Positions 18,043 through 26,696 of a stretch of 64,000 nucleotides of DNA are shown piece by piece. The DNA is taken from positions 62,001-126,000 of the forward strand of contig CAKQRL010000003.1 of the NCBI GenBank assembly GCA_934271525.1, in the 5' to 3' direction. Both the position numbers and the translations under genes were made by a program. Each line of letters opens with the position of its first letter. Position 1 is the first letter of the stretch. The stretch comes from an uncultured Rhodocyclaceae bacterium (GTDB lineage: Bacteria; Pseudomonadota; Gammaproteobacteria; Burkholderiales; Rhodocyclaceae). A model generated the notes under the pieces. The model saw only the letters and a program-made list of their open reading frames with translations. It was not told the origin of the DNA and did no database searches.

Positions 18043-20499
18043 ATGACAGACGCACAAGCACCGCTTTACGCCGAAAGCAGTATTCAAGTTTTGGAAGGTT
18101 TGGAGGCGGTGCGCAAGCGCCCGGGTATGTATATCGGCGACACCTCCGATGGCACGGGCTTGCACCATTTGATTTTTGAAGTGGTGGATAATTCCATTGA
18201 TGAAGCGCTCGCTGGTTTTTGCGACCGCATTGTGGTAACGATTCATTCGGACAATTCGGTAAGCGTGGCGGATAATGGTCGCGGCATTCCGGTGGGCATC
18301 AAAATGGACGACAAGCACGAACCCAAGCGTTCCGCCGCCGAAATCGCCTTAACCGAACTGCACGCAGGCGGCAAGTTTAACCAAAATTCTTATAAGGTCT
18401 CGGGCGGCTTGCACGGCGTAGGTGTGTCTTGTGTGAATGCTTTGTCGCAATGGTTGAAGCTTACCGTCTGCCGCAACGGCAAAAAATATTTGTTGGAATT
18501 TGAAAAAGGCAACACCTTAAACCGACAAATTGTAGAAAAAGACGGCGTGGAAGTTTCTCCCATGCAATTTTTGGGTGAAACCGAAAAACGCGGCACGGAA
18601 GTGCATTTTTTGGCAGACCACGAAATTTTTGGGCATATTGATTTTTCCTACGAAGTTTTATCCCGCCGTTTGCGCGAGCTTTCTTTTTTGAATAATGGTG
18701 TGTCAATTTTGCTCATTGACAAACGCCACAACAAAGAAGAAACCTTTGCTTATTCAGGTGGTGTGAAGAGCTTTGTGGAATTTATCAACCGCAACAAAAC
18801 CGTTTTGCATTCCAATATTTTTTATGCAATGGGGCAATCCACGGCTGAAAATGAAAATAATTCGGCGTTGACCGTGGAAGTTGCCATGCAATGGAACGAT
18901 TCTTACCAAGAGCAAGTTTTGTGTTTCACCAACAACATTCCACAAATTGACGGCGGCACGCATTTAACGGGTTTAAGAGCGGCGATGACGCGCGTTATCA
19001 ATAAATATATTGAAACCAACGAAATCGCCAAAAAAGCAAAGGTCGACATCACGGGAGACGATATGCGCGAAGGCTTGGCGTGCGTGTTGTCTATTAAAAT
19101 GCCCGACCCAAAATTTTCTTCGCAAACCAAAACCAAGCTTGTGTCTAGCGAAGCGCGGCCGGCGGTGGAAGAAGTGGTTGCTGCCAAACTCCACGAGTTT
19201 TTGTTAGAAAATCCAGCAGATGCCAAAATCATCTGCAACAAGATTGTGGAAGCCTCCAAAGCGCGCGATGCCGCACGGCGCGCCCGCGAGATGACGCGCC
19301 GCAAAGGCGTTTTAGACGGCGCAGGTTTGCCCGGAAAATTAGCCGACTGCCAAGAAAAAGACCCTGCCCTTTGCGAAATTTACATTGTGGAAGGTGATTC
19401 CGCCGGTGGTTCTGCCAAACAAGGAAGAGACCGCAAATTCCAAGCCATTTTGCCTTTGCGCGGCAAAATTTTGAATGTGGAAAAAGCGCGCTTTGATAAA
19501 TTGATTGCATCAGAACAAATCGTAACGCTAATCACAGCGCTTGGCACTGGCATTGGTCAAGACGACTTCAACATTCAAAAATTGCGCTACCACCGCATCA
19601 TCATTATGACCGATGCAGATGTGGACGGCGCACACATTAGAACGCTTTTGCTCACGCTGTTCTACCGCAAAATGCCTGAATTGATTGAGCACGGTTATGT
19701 TTATATTGCGCAGCCGCCGCTATACAAAGTCAAACATGGCAAAACGGAGTCGTATTTAAAGGACGATGTGGAATACCAAAACTTTTTGCTGAAATTAGCC
19801 TTAAAAGAAACGGCGTTGATGCCCAGCGCAGACTCCAAAATTGAAGGCGCGGCGCTTGCCACCTTGGTGGGCGAATGGTTGAATGCGCAAAATATCATCG
19901 CTTCCAAATCGGTGAATGCCGAATTGCTTTTTGCTTTGGTGTATCACAATTTGGATTTAAACTTTTCTGACGAGGCAACAACCCAAAAAACAGCTGAATC
20001 CTTTGCGGAACACGTTGCACAACATATTCATATCGCACCGAATTTTGATGAAGAATCGGAATCGTGGGGTTTAAAAATCACCGAAAATATCCACGGCAAT
20101 GTGAAAGCCACGTTTTTGGACGAAGACTTCACGCGTTCCGCCGATTTTGCGCATTTAAAACGCATGGCAGAAACCTTAGAACCCTTATTAACCAACCAAG
20201 CCATTTTGCAGCGCGGGGATAAAAAATACGCAGCCAAAAATTTTGGCAAAGCCATCACGCGTTTGTTGTCGGATGTAGAAAAAAACCTTGGCAAACAGCG
20301 CTACAAAGGCTTAGGCGAAATGAACCCCGAACAATTGTGGGAAACCACAATGGACCCAACGGTGCGCCGTTTGTTGCGGGTTAAAATTGAAGATGCCATT
20401 GCCGCAGATGAAATCTTCACCACCTTGATGGGCGAAGTGGTTGAACCGCGGCGGCATTTTATTGAATCAAATGCGCTTTCTGCCCGCATTGATATTTAG
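18043..20499 (+). CDS. gyrB: DNA gyrase subunit B, with repeat-encoded insert
   Basis: ATPase subunit of gyrase (818 aa). The GHKL domain has EVVDNSIDEALAGF, DNGRGIPVG and SGGLHGVGVSCVNALS. TOPRIM has EGDSAGGSAKQGRDR, PLRGKILNVEKA and DADVDGAHIRTLLL. The C-terminus has the long Gram-negative insert and GLGEMNPEQLWETTMDP. Residues 266-279 (STAENENNSALTVE) are encoded by both arms of a palindromic element at a surface loop of the transducer domain. E. coli GyrB has a shorter loop at this point. The AAGGA site precedes the ATG. Confidence 0.97.
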   Translation: MTDAQAPLYAESSIQVLEGLEAVRKRPGMYIGDTSDGTGLHHLIFEVVDNSIDEALAGFCDRIVVTIHSDNSVSVADNGRGIPVGIKMDDKHEPKRSAAEIALTELHAGGKFNQNSYKVSGGLHGVGVSCVNALSQWLKLTVCRNGKKYLLEFEKGNTLNRQIVEKDGVEVSPMQFLGETEKRGTEVHFLADHEIFGHIDFSYEVLSRRLRELSFLNNGVSILLIDKRHNKEETFAYSGGVKSFVEFINRNKTVLHSNIFYAMGQSTAENENNSALTVEVAMQWNDSYQEQVLCFTNNIPQIDGGTHLTGLRAAMTRVINKYIETNEIAKKAKVDITGDDMREGLACVLSIKMPDPKFSSQTKTKLVSSEARPAVEEVVAAKLHEFLLENPADAKIICNKIVEASKARDAARRAREMTRRKGVLDGAGLPGKLADCQEKDPALCEIYIVEGDSAGGSAKQGRDRKFQAILPLRGKILNVEKARFDKLIASEQIVTLITALGTGIGQDDFNIQKLRYHRIIIMTDADVDGAHIRTLLLTLFYRKMPELIEHGYVYIAQPPLYKVKHGKTESYLKDDVEYQNFLLKLALKETALMPSADSKIEGAALATLVGEWLNAQNIIASKSVNAELLFALVYHNLDLNFSDEATTQKTAESFAEHVAQHIHIAPNFDEESESWGLKITENIHGNVKATFLDEDFTRSADFAHLKRMAETLEPLLTNQAILQRGDKKYAAKNFGKAITRLLSDVEKNLGKQRYKGLGEMNPEQLWETTMDPTVRRLLRVKIEDAIAADEIFTTLMGEVVEPRRHFIESNALSARIDI
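18838..18878. repeat. Palindromic element inside gyrB
   Basis: Left arm TCCACGGCTGAA (diverged) and right arm GCGTTGACCGTGGA, in frame. The core has lost its long T/A runs. Confidence 0.75.
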
Positions 20500-20510
20500 G
20501 GAAAAACACC

Positions 20511-21056
20511 ATGCAAGCCAGCACGGCCAATCATCCTGATTTGAGTTGGAGCCAAGTGCATGAAACCGTGGTTATGTTGGAATTAGCCGCCAAGCAAATT
20601 GAATCCGCCATGAAAGACGGCAACGTGTCGGTTGAAACCTTGGGCAATTCCTTTACCGAATTGGCTGAATCAATGCGCAAAATTTGCGAAGGGTTTGAAA
20701 AACTGCCGTCAAGCGGCGAAGGCTTGGAAGCCGCCAAAGCTGACCTTTCTGCCATTTCGCAATACGCGGCAAATCTCATTGCCAAAGCCGTGGTAGCCTT
20801 TCAGTTTTACGACAAACTCGCACAACGTTTAACGCATGTAAGTTCTGGTCTTGGCGATTTAAGCGCTTTGGTATCCGACAAATCCCGCTTATTTTTGCCC
20901 GAAGAATGGGTAAAATTGCAGGAAAAAATTCGCTCACATTATTCCACGCCCGAAGAAATGGTTATGTTTGATGCGGTGATTCACGGCATGCGCGTGGAAG
21001 ATGCCTTGGAAAAATACCAAACCCCCGCCACAACAAACAGCATTGAATTGTTTTAA
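20511..21056 (+). CDS. Helical protein with CheZ-like D-x3-Q motif
   Basis: A 181 aa all-helical soluble protein downstream of gyrB (11 bases), in the same operon. It contains AFQFYDKLAQRLTHV (about residues 96-110), in which Asp101 and Gln105 have the spacing of the catalytic D and Q of the CheY phosphatase CheZ (QDLTGQV). Proteins with this FQFxDxxxQR pattern occur in proteobacteria but I do not recognise a named family. A phosphatase role is inference only. No chemotaxis genes are in this window. The stop is at once followed by a perfect palindromic element. Confidence 0.6.
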   Translation: MQASTANHPDLSWSQVHETVVMLELAAKQIESAMKDGNVSVETLGNSFTELAESMRKICEGFEKLPSSGEGLEAAKADLSAISQYAANLIAKAVVAFQFYDKLAQRLTHVSSGLGDLSALVSDKSRLFLPEEWVKLQEKIRSHYSTPEEMVMFDAVIHGMRVEDALEKYQTPATTNSIELF

Positions 21057-21106
21057 TCCACGGTAAACGACTATTTTTTTGAAAAAAAATAGTCGTTTAC
21101 CGTGGA
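21057..21106. repeat. Dispersed palindromic element, perfect full copy
   Basis: Two 24-base arms are exact complements with a 2-base centre (GA). Arms begin TCCACGGTAAACGACTA. This is the best reference copy of the family. Confidence 0.95.
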
Positions 21107-21117
21107 AAATCACCAAA

Positions 21118-21747
21118 ATGAATATTGAAAACGATTTAAAACATTTTTTGAAAATTGAAACCCAAAAATGTTTAAAATTTAATGACAATTTTTCTATTTT
21201 AATCTTGGGCACAGATAATATTATTGATTTGGCAATTGATTTAGCAAAAATGGGCGCTAATATTACGCTCATTGATTTACCAGAAAATGAAAAAGAAAAC
21301 CGCCAAAAAGTTTTAGAACAACATTTAAAAGAACGTTTTTATTTTTTACCATTCTATTTACCAGAACTGCCGAATGATTCTTCCAAAAATTTTCCCTATG
21401 ATTTAATTTATATTACGAATTGCATAAGCCAAATGACCTACGCCCAAGCAGGTTATTTTATTGAAGATTTAATGCAAAAACTGCATATTGGCGGCAAAAT
21501 ATTTATTTCTACATTTGGATTAGAATCCGAGTTTGGCAAAAAATACCCACACAAAGAAAAAAATGTGCGGGAACGTTTTTGCCCTATTCAAACCCAACTT
21601 GCGCAAAAATACCATATTGAACGGCCGGTTTGTTTATATTCCTTGCGAGATTTAAACGCTTTATTAAACGAAACAGGCATGAGCGTTTTGCGTGAATTTG
21701 TAAACTTTGAAAGCGGCAATATAGAATCTATTGCCGTGCGTATTTAA
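21118..21747 (+). CDS. Putative class I SAM methyltransferase-like protein
   Basis: A 209 aa soluble protein with a Rossmann-like layout: FSILILGTDNIIDLAIDLAKMGANITLIDL near the start matches motifs I and II of class I methyltransferases, but the glycine-rich GxGxG is degenerate. DLIYITNCISQMTY and LHIGGKIFIST follow the motif IV-V spacing. It heads an operon with gshA, trhP and apbE. The ATG at 21118 is 12 bases after the palindromic element. Function is not known, and the altered motif I may mean weak or no SAM binding. Confidence 0.55.
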   Translation: MNIENDLKHFLKIETQKCLKFNDNFSILILGTDNIIDLAIDLAKMGANITLIDLPENEKENRQKVLEQHLKERFYFLPFYLPELPNDSSKNFPYDLIYITNCISQMTYAQAGYFIEDLMQKLHIGGKIFISTFGLESEFGKKYPHKEKNVRERFCPIQTQLAQKYHIERPVCLYSLRDLNALLNETGMSVLREFVNFESGNIESIAVRI

Positions 21748-21767
21748 AAGAAAAGGATTTTGCAATT

Positions 21768-23051
21768 ATGGTGCCACATTTAAAAACTGCTTTAAATGGT
21801 CCCTTGTTGGAATTAGAAAAAACATTTTTGGAACATTCTGCCAAAATAGAATTTTGGTTTAGAGAACAATGGCAAAAACATCAAGCGCCTTTTTATTCTT
21901 CGTGTGATTTGCGTAATTCAGGTTTTAAATTAGCGCCTGTTGATACCAACTTATTTCCGGGTGGTTTTAATAATTTAAACCGTTCCTTTTTTCCTTTGTG
22001 CGTGCAAGCGGCAATATCTAGAATTGAATCCATATGCCCAAACGCCCAAAAAGTTTTATTGATTCCTGAAAATCATACCCGCAATTTATTTTATTTGGAA
22101 AATGTTTTTGAAATTACCAATATTTTAAAACTTGCAGGAATAGAAGTGCGCATTGGTAGCTTAATTCCTGATTTAAAAGAAAATAAAATAATTGAATTAA
22201 AAAGTAATCAGACAATTTGCCTAGAACCATTAATTTTTGAAAACGGAAAATTAAAATTAAAAGATTTTGAGCCTTGTTTAATTTTATTAAACAACGATTT
22301 ATCCGCAGGTGCGCCGGATTTTTTAAAGGCGGCGGCAACAAACCAACTTGTTTTGCCGCCCATCCACGCGGGTTGGAAAACGCGGCGCAAATCCAACCAC
22401 TTTGCCGCTTACGACCGCGTGGTCAATGATTTTGCTCGCCACATCGGCATTGACGCGTGGCGCATCAATCCCGCTTTTGGCGTTTGTCAAAGCGTGAATT
22501 TCCATGAACGCCAAGGCGAAGAGTGTTTGACGCACAGCGTTGCCGTGGTGTTGGAACGCGTGCGCGCCAAATACAAGGAATACGGCATTGCCGAAAAACC
22601 TTTTGTTGTCGTCAAAGCGGACGCAGGTACTTATGGCATGGGCATTATGACGGTCTATGATGCGCGCGATGTGGTGGCTTTGAACCGCAAACAACGCAAC
22701 AAAATGAGCGTGATTAAAGAAGGACAAGAAGTCAGCGAAGTGCTGATACAAGAAGGCGTCCACACCTTTGAAACCCTAAACGATTCAGCGGCAGAACCTG
22801 TGGTTTATATGATGGACAAGTTCGTGGTTGGCGGCTTTTACCGCGTGCATATAAGCCGCGGCAAAGACCAAAACTTGAATGCGCCCGGCATGCACTTTGA
22901 ACCCTTGGCATTTGAAACAGGCTGCCACCAACCCGATTGCGCCGACAGACCCGATGCGCCACCTAACCGCTTTTACGCTTATGGCGTGGTGGCGCGCTTG
23001 GCGAATTTGGCGGCATCATTAGAATTAGAAGAAACCGCACCAAATGCTTAA
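21768..23051 (+). CDS. gshA: Glutamate-cysteine ligase, proteobacterial GshA type
   Basis: First enzyme of glutathione synthesis, joining glutamate and cysteine with ATP (427 aa). The family (Pfam GshA) is distinct from E. coli GshA and common in Betaproteobacteria. Recognisable blocks are NLFPGGFNNLN, LLIPENHTRN, HAGWKTRRKSNHF, FVVVKADAGTYGMGIM and GGFYRVHISRG. AAGGA precedes the ATG. It overlaps trhP by 8 bases, so translation is coupled. gshB is not in the window. Confidence 0.93.
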   Translation: MVPHLKTALNGPLLELEKTFLEHSAKIEFWFREQWQKHQAPFYSSCDLRNSGFKLAPVDTNLFPGGFNNLNRSFFPLCVQAAISRIESICPNAQKVLLIPENHTRNLFYLENVFEITNILKLAGIEVRIGSLIPDLKENKIIELKSNQTICLEPLIFENGKLKLKDFEPCLILLNNDLSAGAPDFLKAAATNQLVLPPIHAGWKTRRKSNHFAAYDRVVNDFARHIGIDAWRINPAFGVCQSVNFHERQGEECLTHSVAVVLERVRAKYKEYGIAEKPFVVVKADAGTYGMGIMTVYDARDVVALNRKQRNKMSVIKEGQEVSEVLIQEGVHTFETLNDSAAEPVVYMMDKFVVGGFYRVHISRGKDQNLNAPGMHFEPLAFETGCHQPDCADRPDAPPNRFYAYGVVARLANLAASLELEETAPNA

Positions 23052-24255
23052 AAAACCTGAATTGTTAGCGCCTGCGGGCTCTTTGCAAATGCTCCACACC
23101 GCCTTTGATTTTGGGGCAGATGCGGTATATTTAGGCGCACCGCGTTATAGTTTGCGCGTGCGCAACAATGAATTTCATAAAATAGAAGCATTAAAAAAAG
23201 CAGTGGACATTGCTAAAAAACAAAATAAAAAAATATATATTTTGAGCAATATATTTGCACACAATACAAAAATTAAAACCTTTTTAAAAGATATTAAACC
23301 GATTGTGGATTTAAAACCCGATGCGTTAATTGTATCGGATCCGGGAATTATTGATTTAATACAAAATAATTTTGAAAATATTCCTTTGCATTTGTCCGTG
23401 CAAACCAACACAATGAATTATTCTTCTGTTCGTTTTTGGGCAAAAAATGGAATATCGCGAATAATATTATCCCGAGAATTATCAATCAATGAAATTGCCG
23501 AAATCCGTGAACATTGCCCCGATATTGAATTAGAAGTTTTTATTCACGGTGCACTGTGCATTGCATATTCTGGACGTTGTTTAATGTCGGGGTATTTTAA
23601 TCATCGCGATGCCAACCAAGGCACATGCACCAACGCTTGCCGTTGGGAATATGTTGTTAAAGAAAAAAATAAAAACGAATGGATGGCATTAGAAGAAGAC
23701 GAACACGGCAGTTATTTATTCAATTCAAAAGATTTGTGTGGTTTAAAACATTTGGGAAAATTGATAAAAATCGGTATTCATTCTTTTAAAATAGAAGGAC
23801 GCACCAAAAGTACTTATTATGTGGCGCGCACAGTGCAGGTTTATAAAACGGCGATGGATTTAATTTTAAAAGGTGAAAAAATAAATAAAGATTTATTTGA
23901 ATCTTTAAATTTATTAGCTAATCGCGGTTATACCGATGGTTTTTTTGATCGGCATTCTGTGGAAGAATACCAAAATTATGAACGCGGATTTTCTTATTCT
24001 GATAAAAGCCAATACGTTGCCGATGCCTTTTATTTTGATGAAGAAAAACAACTAATGAAAATCCGCGTGAAAAATCATTTTGAAGTGGGCGATACAATAG
24101 AATGTTTACACCCCCAAGGAAATATTAAAAAAAACATTGATTTTATTCAAAATGAACAAGGCGAAAATATAAAAATCGCCCCCGGCAATGGTTATGAAGT
24201 TTATTTAAATTTACCCAAAAAACTAATTGGTGCTTTTTTGGTGAAAATCAAATGA
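23044..24255 (+). CDS. trhP: tRNA hydroxylation protein TrhP (U32 peptidase family)
   Basis: Member of the U32 family (E. coli YegQ) needed for hydroxylation of wobble uridine 34 to 5-hydroxyuridine (403 aa). Diagnostic blocks are ELLAPAGSLQML, GADAVYLGAPRYSLRVRNNE, the U32 signature ELEVFIHGALCIAYSGRCLMSG, NQGTCTNACRWEY with its Cys pair, and HSFKIEGRTKSTYYVARTVQ. Such proteins carry conserved cysteines thought to bind iron-sulfur. It overlaps both neighbours, gshA and apbE. Confidence 0.93.
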   Translation: MLKKPELLAPAGSLQMLHTAFDFGADAVYLGAPRYSLRVRNNEFHKIEALKKAVDIAKKQNKKIYILSNIFAHNTKIKTFLKDIKPIVDLKPDALIVSDPGIIDLIQNNFENIPLHLSVQTNTMNYSSVRFWAKNGISRIILSRELSINEIAEIREHCPDIELEVFIHGALCIAYSGRCLMSGYFNHRDANQGTCTNACRWEYVVKEKNKNEWMALEEDEHGSYLFNSKDLCGLKHLGKLIKIGIHSFKIEGRTKSTYYVARTVQVYKTAMDLILKGEKINKDLFESLNLLANRGYTDGFFDRHSVEEYQNYERGFSYSDKSQYVADAFYFDEEKQLMKIRVKNHFEVGDTIECLHPQGNIKKNIDFIQNEQGENIKIAPGNGYEVYLNLPKKLIGAFLVKIK

Positions 24256-25280
24256 AAAAGTTTTGTTTATTATTTGCTTTTGTTTTTTTAATGGCTTGCG
24301 GTCGCCCGCCTATTGTGGAAAAGGAAGCTTATATTTTTGGAACCAGAATTGAAGTGTTGGTTGCCAACACCGATTCAGCCGAAGGTGAACGTGCCATTCA
24401 AGCCGTTTTAAAAGAATTTCAACGCATTCACAACCATTACCACGCGTGGCAACCTTCACAGCTGACTGATTTAAACAACAGCATTCAAAAGGGTGAACCT
24501 TTTATTTTGAATGAAGAATTAAAATCTTTTATTTTAAATGCACAAAATATAAGTGCACAATCAAATTATTTGTTTGACCCGGGCATCGGGCGTTTAATTG
24601 AATTGTGGGGTTTTCATTCTGATGATTTTAAACCTATATTACCGCCAAAAGAAAAAATTGATTTTTATTTAAAAGAACGTCCGAGCATTCAAAATTTAAC
24701 AATTAAAGAAAATATTTTGACATCTCAAAATAAAAACGTTGCTCTTGATTTTGGCGGTTATTTAAAAGGTTGGGCATTAGACCGCGCCGCAATGATTTTA
24801 AAAGAACATCATATCAACAACGCTTTGATTAATATCGGCGGAAATATTTTGGCATTAGGAAATAAATACGGCAGACCGTGGCGCATTGGCATTCAACACC
24901 CGCGCGCGCCCGGGCCCATTGCCATTTTGGATTTGTTTGATGGAGAATCTATTGGCACTTCGGGCGATTATCAGCGTTATTTTGAAATTGATAAAAAACG
25001 TTACCACCATTTGTTGGACCCGCGCACAGGTTTTCCATCAACAGCAACCCAAGCGGTAACAATTTTAATTCCCAAAAATAAAAACGCTGGTTTATATTCC
25101 GATGTTTATTCCAAACCCATTTTTATTGCGGGCAATCAATGGCAAAAAATCGCCAAAAATTTAAAACTCCAAAATATTTTGCGCATCAATCAAAACGGAA
25201 AAATTGAAATATCCCGCGATTTTTATTCGCGTTTGGAGTTTTTAATTGACCAAAAAGAAATTCAAATTGTAGATTTTTGA
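24252..25280 (+). CDS. apbE: FAD:protein FMN transferase ApbE
   Basis: Periplasmic lipoprotein (342 aa) that attaches FMN covalently to Thr of flavoproteins such as NqrB/C and RnfG/D. A signal peptide ends in LMAC, with Cys16. Core motifs are FDPGIGRLIELWGFHS, DFGGYLKGWALDRA, INIGGNILALG, GTSGDYQRYFE and the metal-site region HHLLDPRTGFPS. The start overlaps trhP by four bases. Its flavoprotein targets are not nearby. Confidence 0.93.
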   Translation: MKKFCLLFAFVFLMACGRPPIVEKEAYIFGTRIEVLVANTDSAEGERAIQAVLKEFQRIHNHYHAWQPSQLTDLNNSIQKGEPFILNEELKSFILNAQNISAQSNYLFDPGIGRLIELWGFHSDDFKPILPPKEKIDFYLKERPSIQNLTIKENILTSQNKNVALDFGGYLKGWALDRAAMILKEHHINNALINIGGNILALGNKYGRPWRIGIQHPRAPGPIAILDLFDGESIGTSGDYQRYFEIDKKRYHHLLDPRTGFPSTATQAVTILIPKNKNAGLYSDVYSKPIFIAGNQWQKIAKNLKLQNILRINQNGKIEISRDFYSRLEFLIDQKEIQIVDF

Positions 25281-25281
25281 A

Positions 25282-25311
25282 AATTTCAAAAAAAATCGCG
25301 TTTACCGTGGA
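25282..25311. repeat. Palindromic half-element at apbE/proQ ends
   Basis: Only the right arm CGTTTACCGTGGA with the TTTCAAAAAAAA core; it lies between two convergent genes. Confidence 0.75.
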
Positions 25312-25321
25312 TTTTTTTAAA

Positions 25322-25891
25322 TCAGGCTTTTTTACCAAATTTTTTTGCCAACATTTGCAATTTTTGCAAACGCGCGGCATCTTTATTTGCCACGGTTACC
25401 TTTTCAGCATTTTCTTGTTTATTAAAACGCGCGGCGGGTTTATTTGTTTTCTTTTTATCCACATTCGGTTGTTTTTTGCGCATTTTTTCTTTTAAATTTT
25501 TTAAACATTCTTTGGAATAACGCACTGCTTCTTCGGTGATTTCATCTGCTGGCGAGCCATCCAAATGCAAGCGATTGCCGCCTGCTGCCACGGCTTTTAA
25601 ATAGCGCATATGACTCACATGCATGTGCAAAGCGCGGCGCAAACGCGTGCGCGAAAACTCACAAACCTGCGATTGCACTTCGTTCAAAATGCCAACAGCC
25701 AAGGGTTTGTAATCTTGGAAAACGGCAAAACGCGTGCGCAAAAGTTGCAAGGCATCTTTGTTGGAAGCACGTTTGGCGCTTTGCGCAGCAAGAGTTGCTT
25801 CATCTTTTTGTGGTTTTTCGGCGGGTTTTTCAGCAGATTTTTCGGCGGAAAGAACGCTTGCCGCCATTGCGGCGTTTTCAGTGGTTTCCAT
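25322..25891 (-). CDS. proQ: ProQ/FinO-domain RNA chaperone
   Basis: RNA-binding protein of 189 aa that matches small RNAs and mRNA 3' ends. The FinO core spans about residues 45-125 (ALQLLRTRFAVFQDYKPLAVGI, LRRALHMHVSHMRYLKAVAAG, RLHLDG). Both ends are disordered: an Ala/Glu/Lys-rich N-terminus and a Lys-rich C-terminus with KKKTNKPAARF. It reads towards apbE and lies downstream of murU on the same strand. Confidence 0.88.
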   Translation of the reverse strand: METTENAAMAASVLSAEKSAEKPAEKPQKDEATLAAQSAKRASNKDALQLLRTRFAVFQDYKPLAVGILNEVQSQVCEFSRTRLRRALHMHVSHMRYLKAVAAGGNRLHLDGSPADEITEEAVRYSKECLKNLKEKMRKKQPNVDKKKTNKPAARFNKQENAEKVTVANKDAARLQKLQMLAKKFGKKA

Positions 25892-25922
25892 TGCAATGCA
25901 AGTTCAATTCAAAAAAAACATT

Positions 25923-26651
25923 TTAACACAATCCATTTTTTATCAAATATTTTTTTAATTCGTTTAAACGCGCAATGTTGCCCACATCCAACCAATAATG
26001 CGTGGTTTTTTCGCCAAACAAGCGATTTTCTAAAATGGCAGAATCTAATAAAGGTTTTAATTTGTATATTTCATTTTTTTTTATATCTTTAAAAAAATCA
26101 GCAGTGAATATTCCTGTTCCTGAATATGTAAGCGTATTATCTTTTAAAACAAAACAAATTTTGTTATTGCACAATGAAAAATCACCATTTTTATTATGTT
26201 GTGGATTATTGACTAATAAAATTGCCGCTTGATTATTTTTTAAATTTTTATATGTTTCATAAAATTTTAAATAATCAAACTCTGCGTAAATATCTGCATT
26301 GGTAATTAAAAAAGGCAAATCGCCTGCAGTTTTTTGAATTAAAGGCAAAGCAGTTTTAATGCCGCCTGCGGTTTCCAACGCTTCTTTTTCAACGGAAAAT
26401 AAGATACTTTTAAAATTTAAACGCAAAACATCAGGCGATTTTTTTACAAAATCCACAATTTGTGCGCCCAAATAGGCAATATTGATGACCAAATGGCGAA
26501 AACCAGCCAGCGCCAAGCGTTCCATTTGCCACAAAATAAGCGGTTTGCCGCCTGCAACAACCAAAGGTTTGGGCGTGGAATCGGTTAAAGGGCGCAGGCG
26601 TTCTCCTCGTCCGGCGGCTAAAATCATTGCTGTTTTTTCATTTTTTTCCAC
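25923..26651 (-). CDS. murU: MurU-like nucleotidyltransferase (MurNAc-1-P uridylyltransferase)
   Basis: Sugar-1-phosphate nucleotidyltransferase, probably making UDP-MurNAc in the anhMurNAc recycling route. The pyrophosphorylase signature MILAAGRGERLRPLTD, TPKPLVVAGGKPLI, ETAGGIKTALPL, LITNADIYAEFD and HYWLDVGNIARLNELK match MurU. The ATG at 26627 would start directly with MILAAG. A GTG at 26651, placed by the palindromic repeat 8 bases after AAGG, is the likelier start. The usual kinase partner AmgK is not adjacent. Confidence 0.8.
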   Translation of the reverse strand: MEKNEKTAMILAAGRGERLRPLTDSTPKPLVVAGGKPLILWQMERLALAGFRHLVINIAYLGAQIVDFVKKSPDVLRLNFKSILFSVEKEALETAGGIKTALPLIQKTAGDLPFLITNADIYAEFDYLKFYETYKNLKNNQAAILLVNNPQHNKNGDFSLCNNKICFVLKDNTLTYSGTGIFTADFFKDIKKNEIYKLKPLLDSAILENRLFGEKTTHYWLDVGNIARLNELKKYLIKNGLC

Positions 26652-26675
26652 GGTCAACGCCTTATTTTTTTGAAA
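26647..26675. repeat. Palindromic half-element at the murU start
   Basis: A single arm TCCACGGTCAACGC plus T7/A core. On the minus strand its ACCGTGGA supplies the probable GTG start of murU. Confidence 0.8.
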
Positions 26676-26696
26676 ATTGCATTTTACGTTTTTTTA

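Noticed and set aside
25455..25470. TTATCCACA as a DnaA box marking an origin
   Set aside because: Single occurrence within the proQ coding region and no cluster nearby.
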